NCBI GenBank assembly: GCA_032164245.1
Contig: JAVMKO010000147.1
Span: 124,001-188,000 of the forward strand
Direction: 5' to 3'
Origin: Sternotherus odoratus
Lineage: Eukaryota; Chordata; Testudines; Kinosternidae
DNA length: 64,000 nt
How positions within the stretch are numbered: position 1 is the first letter of the stretch; each line of letters starts with the position of its first letter. This document shows positions 51,742-63,529 of the stretch, one piece after another. The position numbers and the translations under genes are program-made. Under the pieces are notes generated by a model, which searched no databases, had not been told where the DNA came from, and saw nothing but the letters and a program-made list of their open reading frames with translations.

Positions 51742-52774
51742 TCGATATATATAAAAGTCAAATGGTGTATGCATGTATGCGTGTATGTATGCGTGCGTGT
51801 ATGCACAGATGTAAGCTTACTCCTTCCACACCGTTTGAGCTAGAGACTTGAAATTTGGTACAGTTATAGGTCTTGGGGTCCTAATGATTGTAAGAGTCAA
51901 AACAAATTTCAAATCTCACCTCTGACGCCCCCCCCAGGGGTGAAATTCTTTAAAGGCCAATCACATCAGCTGGGCAGCTGCTGTTCTCTGTGACATAGTT
52001 CTGATGTCATAATACTCCCTCCAACGGACACTACACTCACTCATCTCTCTGCCCCTCCCCCCGCCAATGGAACCCCAGAATCCCTCAGCTCTGTGCCCCC
52101 TCCCCCTCCAATGGAACCCTGGAATCCCTCAGCTCTCTGCCCCCTCCCCCCTCTGATGGACCCTGGAATCCCTCAGCTCTCTGCCCCCTCCCCACCTCCG
52201 ACGGCTCTCTGCCCCCTCCCCCCTCTGACGGACCCAAGTTGGGTTTGGTCAGAGGGTAAGTGAGGTAGGGGTGTCGGTTTTGGTCAGGGGTGAGGTGGGG
52301 GTGTCGGGTTTGGTTGGGGGGTAAGTGAGCTGGGGGTGTTGAGTTTGGTCTGGGGGGGTGGGAGGTGAGGTGTGGGGGTTGGGGTTGGTCAGGGGGTGTT
52401 GGGTTTGGTGGGGGGTGAGGAGGGGGTCGGGGTTGGTCAAGGTAAGTGAGGTGTGGGTGTTGGGTTTGTTTGTGGTGGTAGGTAGGGGTGTCGGGTTTGG
52501 TTGGGGGGAAAGTGAGGTGGGTGTGTCAGGTTTGGTCTATGGGGGGTGAGGTGTGGGTGTTGTTCAGGGGGTGTTGGGGTTGGTAGGGGGGGTGAAAATG
52601 TGAGTCGGGGTTGGTCAAGGGGTATGTGAGGTGGGGGTGTTGGGTTTGGTCGGGGGGTGAGGTGGGGGTGTCAGGTATGCTCTCTGCCTCCATCCAACAG
52701 ATCCCGCACTCGCTTAGCTGTCTGCCCCCTCCCCGCCTCCAACTGACCCGAGCAACGCCGGGTATTTTCGCTAG
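51742..52774 (+). mobile_element. Non-autonomous Helitron with internal tandem repeats
   Basis: Starts TCGATATATATAAAAGTCAA directly after an A (51741) and ends CTAG directly before a T (52775), the A|T insertion and TC...CTAG ends of Helitrons. A short hairpin (CCCGAGCAACGCCGGG, about 52747-52762) lies about 8 bases before CTAG, as expected for the 3' stop signal. Inside: CCCTCAGCTCTCTGCCCCCT repeats (52040-52230) and G-rich GTGTCGGGTTTGGTC repeats (52240-52680). No Rep/helicase gene. Confidence 0.88.
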
Positions 52775-52775
52775 T

Positions 52776-53260
52776 CATATATAAACATTAAAAAAGAGAA
52801 CAATCAATGGGGGGTACCTAGCCACTTCCTGACTACTAACCACCCCTCCAGAATATCCAGCCCTCCCTGCTCCTTGTCCCCTGAACACTCCCTCCTGGGA
52901 CCCCTGCTCAATCCTCCCTGGAACCCCATGCCCTATCTACACATCCCTTCTCGTTGTCCCTGATGGCTCCCCCAACTGACCACCCTTACCCCTGACTGCC
53001 TTGACCCCATCCACACCCCTGTTCCCTGACAGACCCCCAGGACTCCCATGCCTAGCCAACCACTCCCTGTCCCATGGCTGCCCCCCCAGAAGGCTCCCTG
53101 ACCCCTCACTGCCCTCATCCCTCTCCACACCCCTCCTCCTGGCAGCCCCCCATAACCTCTGACATCCAACCCCACACTCACTGCCCCTTTACTGCCCCCA
53201 GGACCTCATGCCCTTTCCCCAATTCCACGGCCCCCTTACCGTGCCACTCAGAATAGCATG
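52776..53260. repeat. C-rich imperfect repeat, possible hAT interior
   Basis: CCCTGACCCCTCACTGCC and CACCCCTCCTCCTGGCAGCC type words resemble the insides of turtle hAT elements. Ends not seen. Confidence 0.4.
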
Positions 53261-54029
53261 CCTGGCTCTGTGCAGAGGAGGAAACCGAGAAGGAGAGATG
53301 GGCAAAATGCTGTAATCAGGGAAAGAAGCAGCGCAGCCAAGCTGCTCCTTAGGGTGGAAGAAGGCACTGGCTCAAGCTCCCCAAAGGCAGACTAGAGCAC
53401 AGGCCAGATCCAAGAGCCCCGGGAAGAACGGGAATGTGAGCCAGCAACCTGTGCTCCAAAAAGAAAGCACAAAATATTACTGCATAGCCCAGAATTCTTA
53501 AGCTTTTCTTCCTTTTGTTGAACAACTGGGAATAACAAACAAGCCCAAAAGTACTTACAGGCAGCTGAAGAAACACCAGAACAATCATGCCACTCACTTT
53601 AGATCGAAACAAGGGACAATGAGCAATCCTGCAAACCAGAATAATCATTGGATTATTAAGCAATCTTTCAAACAACAACAGATACAAACACAACAAGAAG
53701 CTCTACACAGCTGTTACTTCTGTTTCATCTTTCTTTAACCAATTGTCAGGGAAGAGCACAAACACAGTCCCCCTCTACCACAAATTCTGCAATTGAGTTT
53801 CCCACATTTGGGGAAATCACAGAGTTCAGCACACCCACAGTGTAATAAATGAGCCTCACCCTGGGAAAACCACCTTCATGATCATGGTATTTCCCCTGCC
53901 AGGTATGTATGAGTTCTTCACTGCAAGTCGCCACCCGCCATTGTTCACCCCACACTCTCAACCCATGGTGGGGTCACGCACCGAAACTCAGCTGCCCTGT
54001 AAAGACATCCTACAAGCAAACTTACAAGG
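53261..54029. other. Unique DNA
   Basis: No supported gene or repeat. Confidence 0.4.
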
Positions 54030-54101
54030 AGCAGAGTGGTGCAGCGGAAGCGTGCTAGGCCCATAACCCAGAGGCTGATGGATTGAAACCATCTTCTGCT
54101 A
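54030..54101 (+). tRNA. tRNA-iMet(CAT), initiator
   Basis: 72 bases, gap-free with the vertebrate initiator: AGCAGAGTGGTGCAGCGGAA, loop CCCATAA (anticodon CAT), T arm GATGG/CCATC, acceptor TTCTGCTA. One A-C mismatch in the anticodon stem (CTAGG/CCCAG) weakens the G-C run typical of initiators. It is the best-preserved of three copies in 3.4 kb. Confidence 0.7.
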
Positions 54102-55330
54102 GCTTGTGCTTTATTACTTAAAGCCCTGGAAATTATTCCACCTGCCTGTATTTGTTCCACATAGAAAGGGGGAGCAAATTCTCTCCCTGTTTACACTTCC
54201 ACAGTATTTAAAGGAAGAAATAAAGCCCCAGCAGGGCCCTGGCCCTCCAAGGCTTCCAGCCACTGCAGTGGTGAGAGTGGCAGCAGACCCCCAGGGTTTC
54301 CCCCTCCACCATGGGACCTTTGGGGCTTCCCACCTAGCAGGTGGTGCTGGTGCCCAATGGCTTTCACACACACCCCCTGATTCTCTCAGGGTTATTTGTG
54401 GTATAGGTTGGGGCCTATGACTTTCTGTTTCATGCCCATGACTTTTACTGATGTAAGCAGTGTCGGGATGGGTGACATCCGGTGGTGAGTTGCAGGAATT
54501 GCAATGACTTTTGGAAAATAACACCTTATTTGCATAGACACACCCACCACACCTAGCCTGCACTCTAACAGCCCAGATGGTCACTTTGGCTACTGTGGGA
54601 CCCCCAGTTTCTGTAGTATTGGGGCAACTATGATAAAGTGTTGATTGACCTGTTTATGTGAATGAGGGGATGGGACGTGTATTTGGCCTTTGGCATGCTG
54701 GAGGGACTCGCCATCAGCTGGATAGCACTCACTAGACAAGGGACAGGGGTTCCAAAACCCACTGAATTGAGAGGGACTATGGACAGGTCTTTATACTGTA
54801 TGGTGTGGGTGTGGTCTGAGAGCCTCACAGGCTTATTGCACTTGGCCTCTCTCTCCTGTGGAATGTTAGAGCTGACTTTTGCTTCCTTTAGGAGTCTAAC
54901 TTCAGCCCACTGACCTGAAGTTGCTTTGGGGCTGGTGGTGCCTCTGCACTAAGGGCCCCCCCCTGCTGCCCTATGAGCTGAAATCACTTAAGAGCTGAAA
55001 AATCACTGAGCTTTATCTTATGTGGGGGGCCCTAAGCAGAGTGGTTTCTGTGCCGGCTAGTGGACCAGTCCCTGAGACAGCTGGCAGAGCAGTTCCTGTG
55101 TTGGCTAGTGGGCCAGTTCCTGAGACAGCTGGCAGAGCAGAGTTGAGCCGCTGGTAGAGCAGTTCCTGTGTCGGCTAGCAGGGTGGCTAGCAGAGCGACC
55201 AGCATGACTGGAGAGGCGGGGCAGTCAGCCAATGGCCCATGGTGAGGACTGCAGCATGACTGGAGAGGTGGGGCAGTTGGCCTCTGACCATGTAAGGTGC
55301 CCCATAACCTGCCCCCTCCCTCCACCTCGG
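54102..55330. other. iMet 3' flank and unique DNA
   Basis: 54110-54250 is shared with the flanks of the other two iMet copies. The rest is unique sequence. Confidence 0.45.
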
Positions 55331-55752
55331 TGGGGAGGTACAACTCTGCTGTGAACTTTTGAACTCTGCTGGGGCTGTTGGACTTTGGGGACTTTGGGGG
55401 ACTTTGGGGCTTGTGGGACTCAAGAACTCAAGGGAAAGGACACTGCCCATTGGCGTGTGTGTGTGGGGGGATTCTGGTTCATGGTTTGGTTTGTGACTTT
55501 TGTTTGTGGTATTTACCCAATAATATGCCACAGTGTTTCTCTCGGTCATTAAAAGGGTTTTGGTACACTCAGACTCTGTGCTTGCGAGAGGGGAAGTATT
55601 GCCTCTTAGAGGCGCCCAGAAGGGTGGTATATTGTTGTCCCAGGTCACTGGGTGGGGGCTCGAGCCGGTTTTGTATTGTGTCCTTAGAATGGAACCCCTG
55701 GATACTGAACCCGGCCCTTGTTGCTGCCAACTCTGAAGGCAGAAGGGTTACA
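55331..55752 (+). mobile_element. ERV LTR 3' part
   Basis: Ends TGCTGCCAACTCTGAAGGCA GAAGGGTTACA; contains CATTGGCGTGTGTG and a CATTAAAAGGG possible TATA/polyA region. 56040-56200 repeats part of it (CTTGCATTGGGAAGTG, CCAGGTTACTGGGTGGGG). No retroviral gene seen. Confidence 0.5.
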
Positions 55753-56405
55753 CTAAAAATACCCAGGATTCAATCATAGGCCAGTCGTACGGTTTCTTCT
55801 GTGGCAGGGTCTTTTTTTCTGGAAGAGCAGGATGCTATTTCCTGGGCAGCGGCAGCCTGCTTCATACTCTGCAAGCCATCTGCAAGAGGCAAACTTTACT
55901 CGGGGGCGGGGAATTCTGTGGTTTTCCTGACTCAGCGAATGAAAACGGACGTGCATTGGTCTGCACTGCTGGGGATCGTTATCGAGCAGACCCCGTCATT
56001 GCCATTAGTAGTGTAGACAAGCCTTGAGACTCAGAGCTTGCATTGGGAAGTGTTGCCTCTAGAGACATCCAGGGGGTGGTGTGGAATTGTCCCAGGTTAC
56101 TGGGTGGGGCCTTGAGTGGGTTCTGTGCTGTGTTGTTGAAAAGGAACCCCAAGATATTGAACCTGGGCTATGTTCCTGCCGACTCTGACAGAAGGGTGGC
56201 AGACAGAAGCAGGGAAAGGGGAGGAGCTCCAATGAACATATGCAATTATTCAATGAGGGGGGGCCTGGCAGGAAGGAAATTCCTCTGCAAGCCCCCTTGG
56301 CAGAGAGGGGGATCTGTGATGTCCTCCGCACTGGAGATACAGGCCCGGGATGGGGCAGTAACTGGAGTGAGGCAGAGTGGAAGTGTGTCTGGCTCCTGCC
56401 GGGCT
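55753..56405. mobile_element. MITE piece and second LTR fragment
   Basis: ATTAGTAGTGTAGACAAGCC at about 56006 is a MITE-like end. 56040-56200 is the LTR-related fragment named above. The rest is unassigned. Confidence 0.35.
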
Positions 56406-56409
56406 GTGT

Positions 56410-56917
56410 GGCTACCAGACATACTCCTCTGAGTGGCATGGTAAGGGGGTGGGCAGGGGGTCTTGGGTGCAGTCAGGGGTCAGGGAACAGTGGGGGGGTT
56501 GGATGGGGTGGAGGTTCAGGGGGGCAGTGAACAGTTTGGGAGTGGGGCATTGGATAGGGAGTGGGAGTCCTGGGGGGCCTGTCAGGGGCTGGACATATGG
56601 ATGGGGGTCAGGGCAATCAGGGAACATGGCGCGGGGGGGTTGGATAGGGGTGGGGTACCAGGGGACAGTTAAGGTCAGAAAGTCTTAGGAGGGGCAGTCA
56701 GGGTACAAGGAGCAGGGGGTTGGATGGGGTGGGGTTTTTGAGGGGGCTGTCAGGGGGCAGGGGAGGGGAGGGGAGGGGAGGGAGGGGAGGGGAAGGGAGG
56801 GGGCAGATAAAAGGTGGGGACAAAGCTGTTTGGGAAGCCCAGCCTTCCCTACTTGGCCCTCCATACAGTTTTGCAACACCGATATGGCCCTTGGGCCAAA
56901 AAGTTTTCCCACCCCTG
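56410..56917. mobile_element. hAT-type element, right part
   Basis: Ends GGGCCAAAAAGTTTTCCCAC CCCTG, a hAT/Charlie terminus in reverse, followed by GTTTAAAG as candidate target sequence. The G-rich body has a GGGGAGGGGAGGGGA run at 56760-56800. The left end is not found. Confidence 0.5.
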
Positions 56918-57109
56918 GTTTAAAGAGACACAGTCACTCTCCCCAGTCCTGTGCTCTCCAAGCTGCCCACTTCCCACACTGCTAGGATCCTTTCCTGATC
57001 TCCCCCGACTCCTGGGATCCCCTCCCAACACTGTCCAACTCCCGTACTGCGAGGATCCCTCCCTCTTCCTTCACTTCCTGCCTCCCCTCGGAGCAAAAGC
57101 TCTGCTCTA

Positions 57110-57181
57110 TTCCCACACCAGGAATTGAACCCGGGCTACCTGGGTGAAAACCAGGAATCCTGACCACTAGACCATGTGGGA
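57110..57181 (-). tRNA. tRNA-Glu(TTC)
   Basis: 72 bases. Acceptor TCCCACA pairs fully with TGTGGGA; discriminator A. D region TGGTCTAGTGGTCAGG, anticodon TTC in TGGTTTTCACCC, T arm CCGGGTTCAATTCCTGG. A TTTT tract lies just downstream on the minus strand (about 57098). Likely functional. Confidence 0.9.
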
Positions 57182-57235
57182 CTGGTAGGCCTAGGCACAT
57201 CTAAGCCAACCACTCATGAGAGCAGCAGCGCCACC

Positions 57236-57440
<205 letters not shown>

Positions 57441-59151
57441 TGTACATGGGGTTGGCTGCTCAAGTTACTAATCTTGGTGTAAAAAGACAGTTATTGTTGT
57501 AATGCAAATGTAGTCCTGGTGCAGTGGTTGGCATTAGCTTTCCCCTCCACCTGACCTACCCTCCATCACTTTTCCTAGTGTAAACAAACCCTGAGCATCG
57601 CGGTGATACTGTTCCCCCATTTCACAGCAATTGTTAGTCATCAAATTCCCCAAGTTAGAACCAAATTGTTTCATTCTCAGTTGGGCTGATGTTGCTCCAG
57701 GTTGTGCCAGGGATCAGATATTTTTACTACCATTTTCCTAACAGTAAGCACTGATCTCAGCCTGGGTCTGTGTATCACAGGTGTTGCTAGGAAAGGGAAG
57801 TGAATGGTTCTAGGTCCAGTGATCCTCGTTCAAATCAAACCAGAACCTGAGAATCCTTCCCCTTTTCAAGGCTGTGGGACGGGAGACATTTAAAAGAGCT
57901 CTCTGAGTTGGGTTTACTCCTGAAGCACTTGCCATCCACGTAGTCCCTATGGCTCATCCCTAACCCTCCATGCTGCTGCTTACAATAGAACGTGAAAGGA
58001 GCGGTGGCAGTGCAAGAACCTTCTGGGGACACAGATCTGAGGGCTTGGGAGAGACAGATTGTCTGAGACGTCAGAGTGCTGTAAACTAGGCAGCCACCCC
58101 CTAAATCAGGGGCCTGTTCCAGCTCTGAGTCTGGGCTACCACGATCCCTCCCACAGAACAGGGTGTGCACAGATTACAGCCTGGAAATAGGCCTGTGAAA
58201 TGAACTCCTACTCTCCCTGTCATGGCTTCCCCTAGACCAAGTGACATCCCAGCCAAGAGAATCCCAACCCCTATCAGACAGAGGGTGGGGCAATGAGCTG
58301 AGAAAGCACCGTGGCATCACCTGGGGAAAGCTAGAGGATTTAGCCCAGTCACCTCTCGGAGCCGTGTAGCTCAGTCTCCTCTGTCCTTGGCGGTTGGCCT
58401 ATAGAGGTCAGCTCTTCCTGCTGGTCTCACTGCATGACTTGCCAAAGGAGAAAGTGAGGTGGGAATGGGGTAACAGAGGAAGGTGATGCATGGAGGGGAA
58501 AAGGACCCTGAAAATCTCAGGGCCTCAGGGAAAACCCAACCGCTCCTATTGGGAAAACTGCGGTGTTGGAGATCTGCAGGGGAAAGGGACTGTGTGAACT
58601 GTCAAGGTGGGGAATGAATAACAATCTACAGCTAGATCCACCTCATGAACCACCCACACAGGCTAATCATCCTGCAGCTAAAAGGGAAAGTGGGAACAAT
58701 TCCTTGCTGTTCAGCCATAGAAACAGTGACCCAATTGCACCCCCAGTGAATGTGCCGGGGAAAGCTGGAGTTTTCAGGCAGGTGGAAATAGCAGATCCTA
58801 GAAACACGTTGAGCTTCCCACCCCACTGCTACCACCAGGGGCAGGTGTTGAGCAACTCACAGCACCCCTCCCCCACCATGACCTTCCAGCAGGGGGTGGC
58901 AGCACCCACCACCCAATGCAGGGGAGAGGGCTGAGTGTATCTCTGCACCCTGAGTCCAGGACACACACTCTCCCTGCCCCACTCATCAAATCTGGCCCTG
59001 GTGCAAAGTGACCCCTAAAAACCAGCAACCCCCAGGACAGCAGGTTTGGTCCTCAGAGCAGGGAATGTGTCCCCAATGCTGCTGTTAGGCCACTGGATAC
59101 TCTGGAGACAGGAGCACTGTGACTGTAACCTACAAGAAATACATGCCATCT
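57441..59151. other. Unique DNA
   Basis: No supported gene or repeat. Confidence 0.4.
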
Positions 59152-59223
59152 GGGGATGTAGCTCAGTGGTAGAGCACATGCTTTGCATGTATGAGGCCCT
59201 GGGTTCAATCCCCAGCATCTCCA
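59152..59223 (+). tRNA. tRNA-Ala(TGC)
   Basis: 72 bases: GGGGATGTAGCTCAGTGGTA, anticodon TGC in GCTTTGCATG, T arm CTGGGTTCAATCCCCAG, acceptor GCATCTCCA. All arms pair. TTTT follows at about 59231. Likely functional. Confidence 0.92.
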
Positions 59224-60125
59224 AGTTCTCTTTTCACCCTGCTGCTTTGCTCACACCAGAGGGGAGGTTCCCTGCAGGAGTTTCAGTCTGGCTCAGTGAG
59301 GGGCAAGTGCCAATCGCATGGACTGTCTGGGAGGGGTTCTGCTCCTAAGTCACCTGGACACTTTTAAGATTTCCCAACTGCTGTGCTGCTTGGGACAATG
59401 GTGGATGAGAAGGGACAATCCTCCAGTCCTTTGGGGAAAGTCCCATCTGTCCAGACTGAGAGGGGAGGAAAGCGGGGGGACAGTCAGTGCTGAGAGAGGA
59501 GAGAGGTCAGTGATTTACACCCCCAGGGGACACTGTCTTTTTGAGGTGAATGCAGCTGGTTTGGGATGGTGCTGAGGATGGATATAAAAAATGCTGGAGT
59601 CAATGACAGGTGGGACCAGGGAAGGGGAATGGAAGCTCCACAGAAGGTCCTAAAAGCTCAGGTACCCCAGTATTAGGCACCCTCACCTCACCCACAGAAA
59701 GCAAAGACAAAGAAGGTCTCAGCCCCCACTACAGAGATCCCATGGAGAAGACTCTGCAGTGAGACGAAGGTTCCCTCTGGACAAAGGAGAGCTGAAATCC
59801 CTCAATATCCTGGAATTTAAGTAATGGCAGCATCAAATCCTGCCTGGGTAGGAGCTTAGGTGCATCAGCAGAAGGTTGGGCAGTAGGTCAACCAATAGAG
59901 CAGCCTCCTAGGCCAGGCTGCAGCCCAGCTTCAGGACTCAGAGGAAAGGCAGCTCACAGCCCTACTGACAGGACTCCAGGCATGGCCACCCCTCGGGATC
60001 AAATGTCCCCTCTTGCTCACAAGTCACAACAGGGAGCAAGCAGAAGACAGGCCCCATGTCATTTGAGAGAGCAAGACGAAGCCTTGCAACACCCAGTAGT
60101 GGTAGGTGGTGAAAGCGCTGTCCCA
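59224..60125. other. Unique DNA
   Basis: No supported gene. A tRNA-like phrase near 59885 (CCAATAGAGCAGCCTCCTAG) lacks a B box. Confidence 0.4.
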
Positions 60126-60197
60126 AGGTCCCACCAAAACTTGAACCTGGATTGTAGGAGTCAAAGCCCCGACCGCTGACCCTTACACTATGGGACC
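60126..60197 (-). pseudogene. tRNA-Gln(TTG) relic
   Basis: 72 bases gap-free with tRNA-Gln: GGTCCCATAGTGTAAGGGTC, loop CTTTGAC (TTG), GGTTCAAGTTTTGGTGGGAC C. The acceptor is intact; the anticodon stem CGGGG/TCCTA has a mismatch and two wobble pairs. Confidence 0.65.
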
Positions 60198-60501
60198 AGC
60201 AGGGAGCACCCTGGGTTCTTCTGATTTCTTTTGTACAAGAGCCTGGGTGGACAATTTTTTGCCTCCCTTGCTCAAGGCCTCTCTTGGCAGCTCTGTATTT
60301 GCTCAAGTTGACATGCAGTGATTTGCTGTAGACCCAGAAGCCTTTCTTCGTCCAGATTGTGATGCAGTTGCCCCTTCAGTCCCAGGCAGTAAATGTCCCG
60401 TCCTAGGAAAGCAAAAAGGAAACCTCAATGAGGAATACTGAAGAGCTGCTGCTTGAAGCTGTTTGGGGATACAACAGGGAGAAATAATTTAACCTTTTCT
60501 A

Positions 60502-60574
60502 CACCCAACCAGGAATTTAAAGCCTGGACCCTGAGATTAAAAGTCTGATGCTTTACCAAGTGAGCTAGCCAGGC
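60502..60574 (-). pseudogene. tRNA-Lys(TTT) relic
   Basis: 73 bases: GCCTGGCTAGCTCACTTGGT, anticodon loop CTTTTAA, damaged T arm (CAGGCTTTAAATTCCTG) and a wobble-rich acceptor. The B box is degenerate. Confidence 0.7.
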
Positions 60575-60787
60575 TCACATGAGCCTGGGGTAATGTGCCT
60601 GATTCTTTCACAGCTCTACAAGGCTGGCAGATGTCAATACTTGCCCCTCTTCTTCACTAGCACTAATACCAGGCCAGGCAAGGACTGGGGAGAGCACAAA
60701 AGAGCAGCAGGTTTCCCCTATTGTTTCCTACTCCCTTTTTCTTGACCAGTTTCTTCCATGCCAAATAACTTGAGTGCTTTTTTATGT

Positions 60788-60853
60788 TTTGGTCTAGCTC
60801 AGTTGGTTGAGCATCAGACTTTTAATCTCAGGGTTCAAGTCCTTGTTCAGGTG
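60788..60853 (+). pseudogene. tRNA-Lys(TTT) relic with variable-region deletion
   Basis: TAGCTCAGTTGGTTGAGCAT, CAGACTTTTAATCTCAG and GGTTCAAGTCCTTGTTCAGG. About seven bases between anticodon and T arms are missing. It lies 214 bases from the inverted relic at 60502 and shares its TCTCAG change, so the pair may be an inverted duplicate. Confidence 0.7.
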
Positions 60854-61711
60854 ATGAAATATTCCCTAAGAGATTAGATATTTTTGATGTTACTTTTTCT
60901 CTTCAGGATTTTGTGTTTCCTAAGAGGAGCCTTTTTATGGGGGGCGAGGGTTGAAGGAGCAACTTCCTGGCATCCGGGCTGGAGAATAAACTCCTCTGAG
61001 CATGTAGCATGTTCCTCCCCTGCACACACCCAACTACACAAAATAGCCCTAAGGAATTAGAATCACCTGCTGCCTTCCTCTGTCCTGCTGTATCCCCAAA
61101 GGAGAGAGAGAGAGAGTCTGTTTATGTGTGTTTCTGTGTGTCACAGAGATTGCTGTGCTGAGCCACTGAGGGAAGCAGGAGCTGATGTCTGGGCTGTCCC
61201 CCTCCCCCTGCCTCAAGATTGGTTACTTCCAGCAGCTGCCTGAACATGGAGACTGCGTGCCAACACACCCTCTCTTCCCCAATGCACACACTCCCCCAAC
61301 ATACACACACTGTCTCTTCTCACACACAAACACACACACACATCCCCCCTGCCCTGCTGCACACACTTCAGTTGAGAAGCAGCTGGCAATCTAGTAGGAT
61401 GCCCATGCAACAACAGGATGGAGAAACCTGCATCATGTGATGCTGTACCGGCCCATGAGCCATTGCAAACCCTTCCCAAGGCACCCTGCAGCCAGTTGCA
61501 GTGTGATAGCTACCCACAGTGCACTGCTCTCTGGCGCCATGCAAGAGTTGCTGTAGTCAGGTGACACATGGAGCTTAGTGTTGAATTAAAACACTACAAC
61601 TAAAGCAGCATAACTCCACTGTGTGGACATAGCCTGAGAGTAAGACAAGACCTAGCTCCTTTTGAGGTGAGGGATGCTCAGGCAGTGAATCTAAAACACA
61701 CAGTTTTCCTT
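60854..61711. other. Unique DNA with CA/GT simple repeats
   Basis: GTGTGTTTCTGTGTGT at about 61127 and a CACACACAAACACACACACA tract at about 61320. A MITE-like TGTGTGGACATAGCCTGAGA at 61620. Confidence 0.45.
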
Positions 61712-61776
61712 CAGAGTTAATAGGATTTGAACCTGTGGAGGGAAACCTTAATGAATTTCTAGTTTATCATCTGGAC
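61712..61776 (-). pseudogene. tRNA-Ser(AGA), 3' two-thirds only
   Basis: Minus strand reads GATGATAAACTAGAAATTCA TTAAGGTTTCCC then CACAGGTTCAAATCCTATTA ACTCTG, matching tRNA-Ser(AGA) from the D arm's end to the 3' end. The 5' third is absent. Confidence 0.65.
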
Positions 61777-62182
61777 TAGACAGACTATTGGTCTGATCCA
61801 CTAGGGCAGCTCTAAAGGTCAGCAAGAATTACAATAGATTTCTGCCTTTGAGAAGGATGTTACATGAGATTGTGTAACCCCCACACCTCCTGGGTGTGGT
61901 GTTCCTGTCCCATCTAGCGGCAGGAAGTGAAAGAAAGAGAGAGTGAGATTTGATTGGGTCTGCTCTGCAGTCTGAGGCAATGAGCAGCTGGCTCATGTGC
62001 TAATCTCCAGAGACCCAGGGATGATTGCGGTCTGTTGGCGTTACAATAGCACGCTGCCTTTAGTGAATATTTGCAAAACAAGTTCTACACACAAGCAATG
62101 GCCTGTGAAGAAACACTAAGGGCTGGATTGAAAGGCAAAACCAGAGTTATAAAATGCAATGATGGATTGAATGAAAATGAAG
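61777..62182. other. Unique DNA
   Basis: Nothing supported. Confidence 0.4.
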
Positions 62183-62587
62183 TACAGTAAAACCTCGATT
62201 TAACAGACCTCGATTTAACGGACTTCGGATGCAACGGACAAAATTTCTGAGCAAGTCCGATGCATCTCAAATCCATTTCTCGCGAGCTGGCTGCTCCCGG
62301 CTGCCGCCCAGGTCCCAGCAGTGGGAGGGCTGGCTGCCAGGTCCCGCCCGAGTCCCGCCAGCGGGTGGGCTGGCTGACAGCTCCCAGCAGCCCGGACCCA
62401 GGCGGGCTGGCTGACAGCTCCCAGCTGCCACCCGGGTCCTGGCAGCGGGCGGGCTGCGGAGCTGCCGCCCCGACCCTGTGGTGGCCAGGCTGCTGCTCGG
62501 GGTTTTTTTATTATTAAATAACGGACATTTTCATTTAACCAACACCCCCTCGCCCGAATTAGTCGGTTAAATGGAGGTTTCACTGTA
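62183..62587. mobile_element. Tc1/mariner-type MITE
   Basis: The element 62185-62585 starts CAGTAAAACCTCGATTTAAC and ends GTTAAATGGAGGTTTCACTG, imperfect terminal inverted repeats, with TA on both sides. The body has GGCTGGCTGACAGCTCCC repeats and a T-run. The first 20 bases are followed by a partial direct repeat (ACCTCGATTTAACGG). No transposase. Confidence 0.82.
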
Positions 62588-62698
62588 TTGAGACAGGGCA
62601 GAAATTCAGCCACCAGCTTTGCTGGTGAAAATAAGATGAAGGAATTTTTTGTGTGTGTGTGGCTGCTTTCTTTTGTGTGTGTGCTGTGTATTGTTTTT

Positions 62699-62771
62699 CA
62701 CCCCAGATGGGACTCGAACCCACAATCTCTGGCTTAGGAAGCCAATGCCTTCTCCATTAGGCCACTGGGGA
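62699..62771 (-). tRNA. tRNA-Arg(CCT)
   Basis: 73 bases: TCCCCAGTGGCCTAATGGAG, anticodon CCT in GCTTCCTAAGCC, T arm GTGGGTTCGAGTCCCAT. The acceptor pairs except for the first base (T-T). One T-stem change. Possibly functional. Confidence 0.72.
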
Positions 62772-63448
62772 GCTTATAAATTAATAGAGGAAGGATGGTT
62801 AGTTCCTCTCATAATTGCACATTCCTCACATCACCTTGGAAGCCAAAGACCCTTTTTATGCCCCTTACAGAAAAGTCTGCATCCCCCATCAGTGAGGCAC
62901 CTGAGCAGATCCCTGACAGAGCTGAGCACCCCCTTTCTGCCAGCCATCTGCAGAGAACAACCCCTACTAGAGTCACAGCTCCCTCCGCCAGCCCCTCCAC
63001 AGCTGTGGCTCTGAGGGGCAGTGGGATGATTAGGGGTGAATCTGGGGCTGGAATGGGGGTCAGGTCAGCCTGTGAGGAGTAACCTGGTGGGGCAGACCCA
63101 GGGTGAGGCTGGAGGCTGCTGGTCGGTTGTTGGGATCAGAGCTCTAGATCAAAGCTGCACAGCGACCTGACACCCAGGGTTACAGGCAGACACAGTGACC
63201 CCTTTACTGGTGCCAGTGAACCCCAAACCCTTGTTACTAAGGGCACTTAGGAGTCTCTGTCCCTTAATGTCTCCTGGGAGATCCCCAGCAGGCTGCAGGC
63301 ATCAGCCACCTCCTGCCTCACAGATTAGACTCTCAGCACTGTGCAAGCTGCCCCCTCACTTGAAGGCCCAGGGGAAGCAGGAGGAGGCCTGGTGTAAAAT
63401 GGGGCCTTGGAGTGTCTCAGCAAGTCTTGAGGAGAAAAGGATTATAAC
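62772..63448. other. Unique DNA
   Basis: Nothing supported. Confidence 0.4.
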
Positions 63449-63521
63449 CACCCCTGGGTGGACTTGAACCACAAGCCTTTCAGTTAACAGCTGAATGTGC
63501 TGTCTGCTGGTGGCCTGTAGT
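63449..63521 (-). pseudogene. tRNA-Asn(GTT) relic
   Basis: The anticodon arm TTCAGCTGTTAACTGAA and T arm GTGGTTCAAGTCCAC are intact. The 5' part (GGCCACCAGCAGACAGC) no longer forms the acceptor or D arm. Confidence 0.65.
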
Positions 63522-63529
63522 GGGTATTT

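Noticed and set aside
59885..59950. tRNA-like CCAATAGAGCAGCCTCCTAG
   Set aside because: No T arm and no pairing acceptor.
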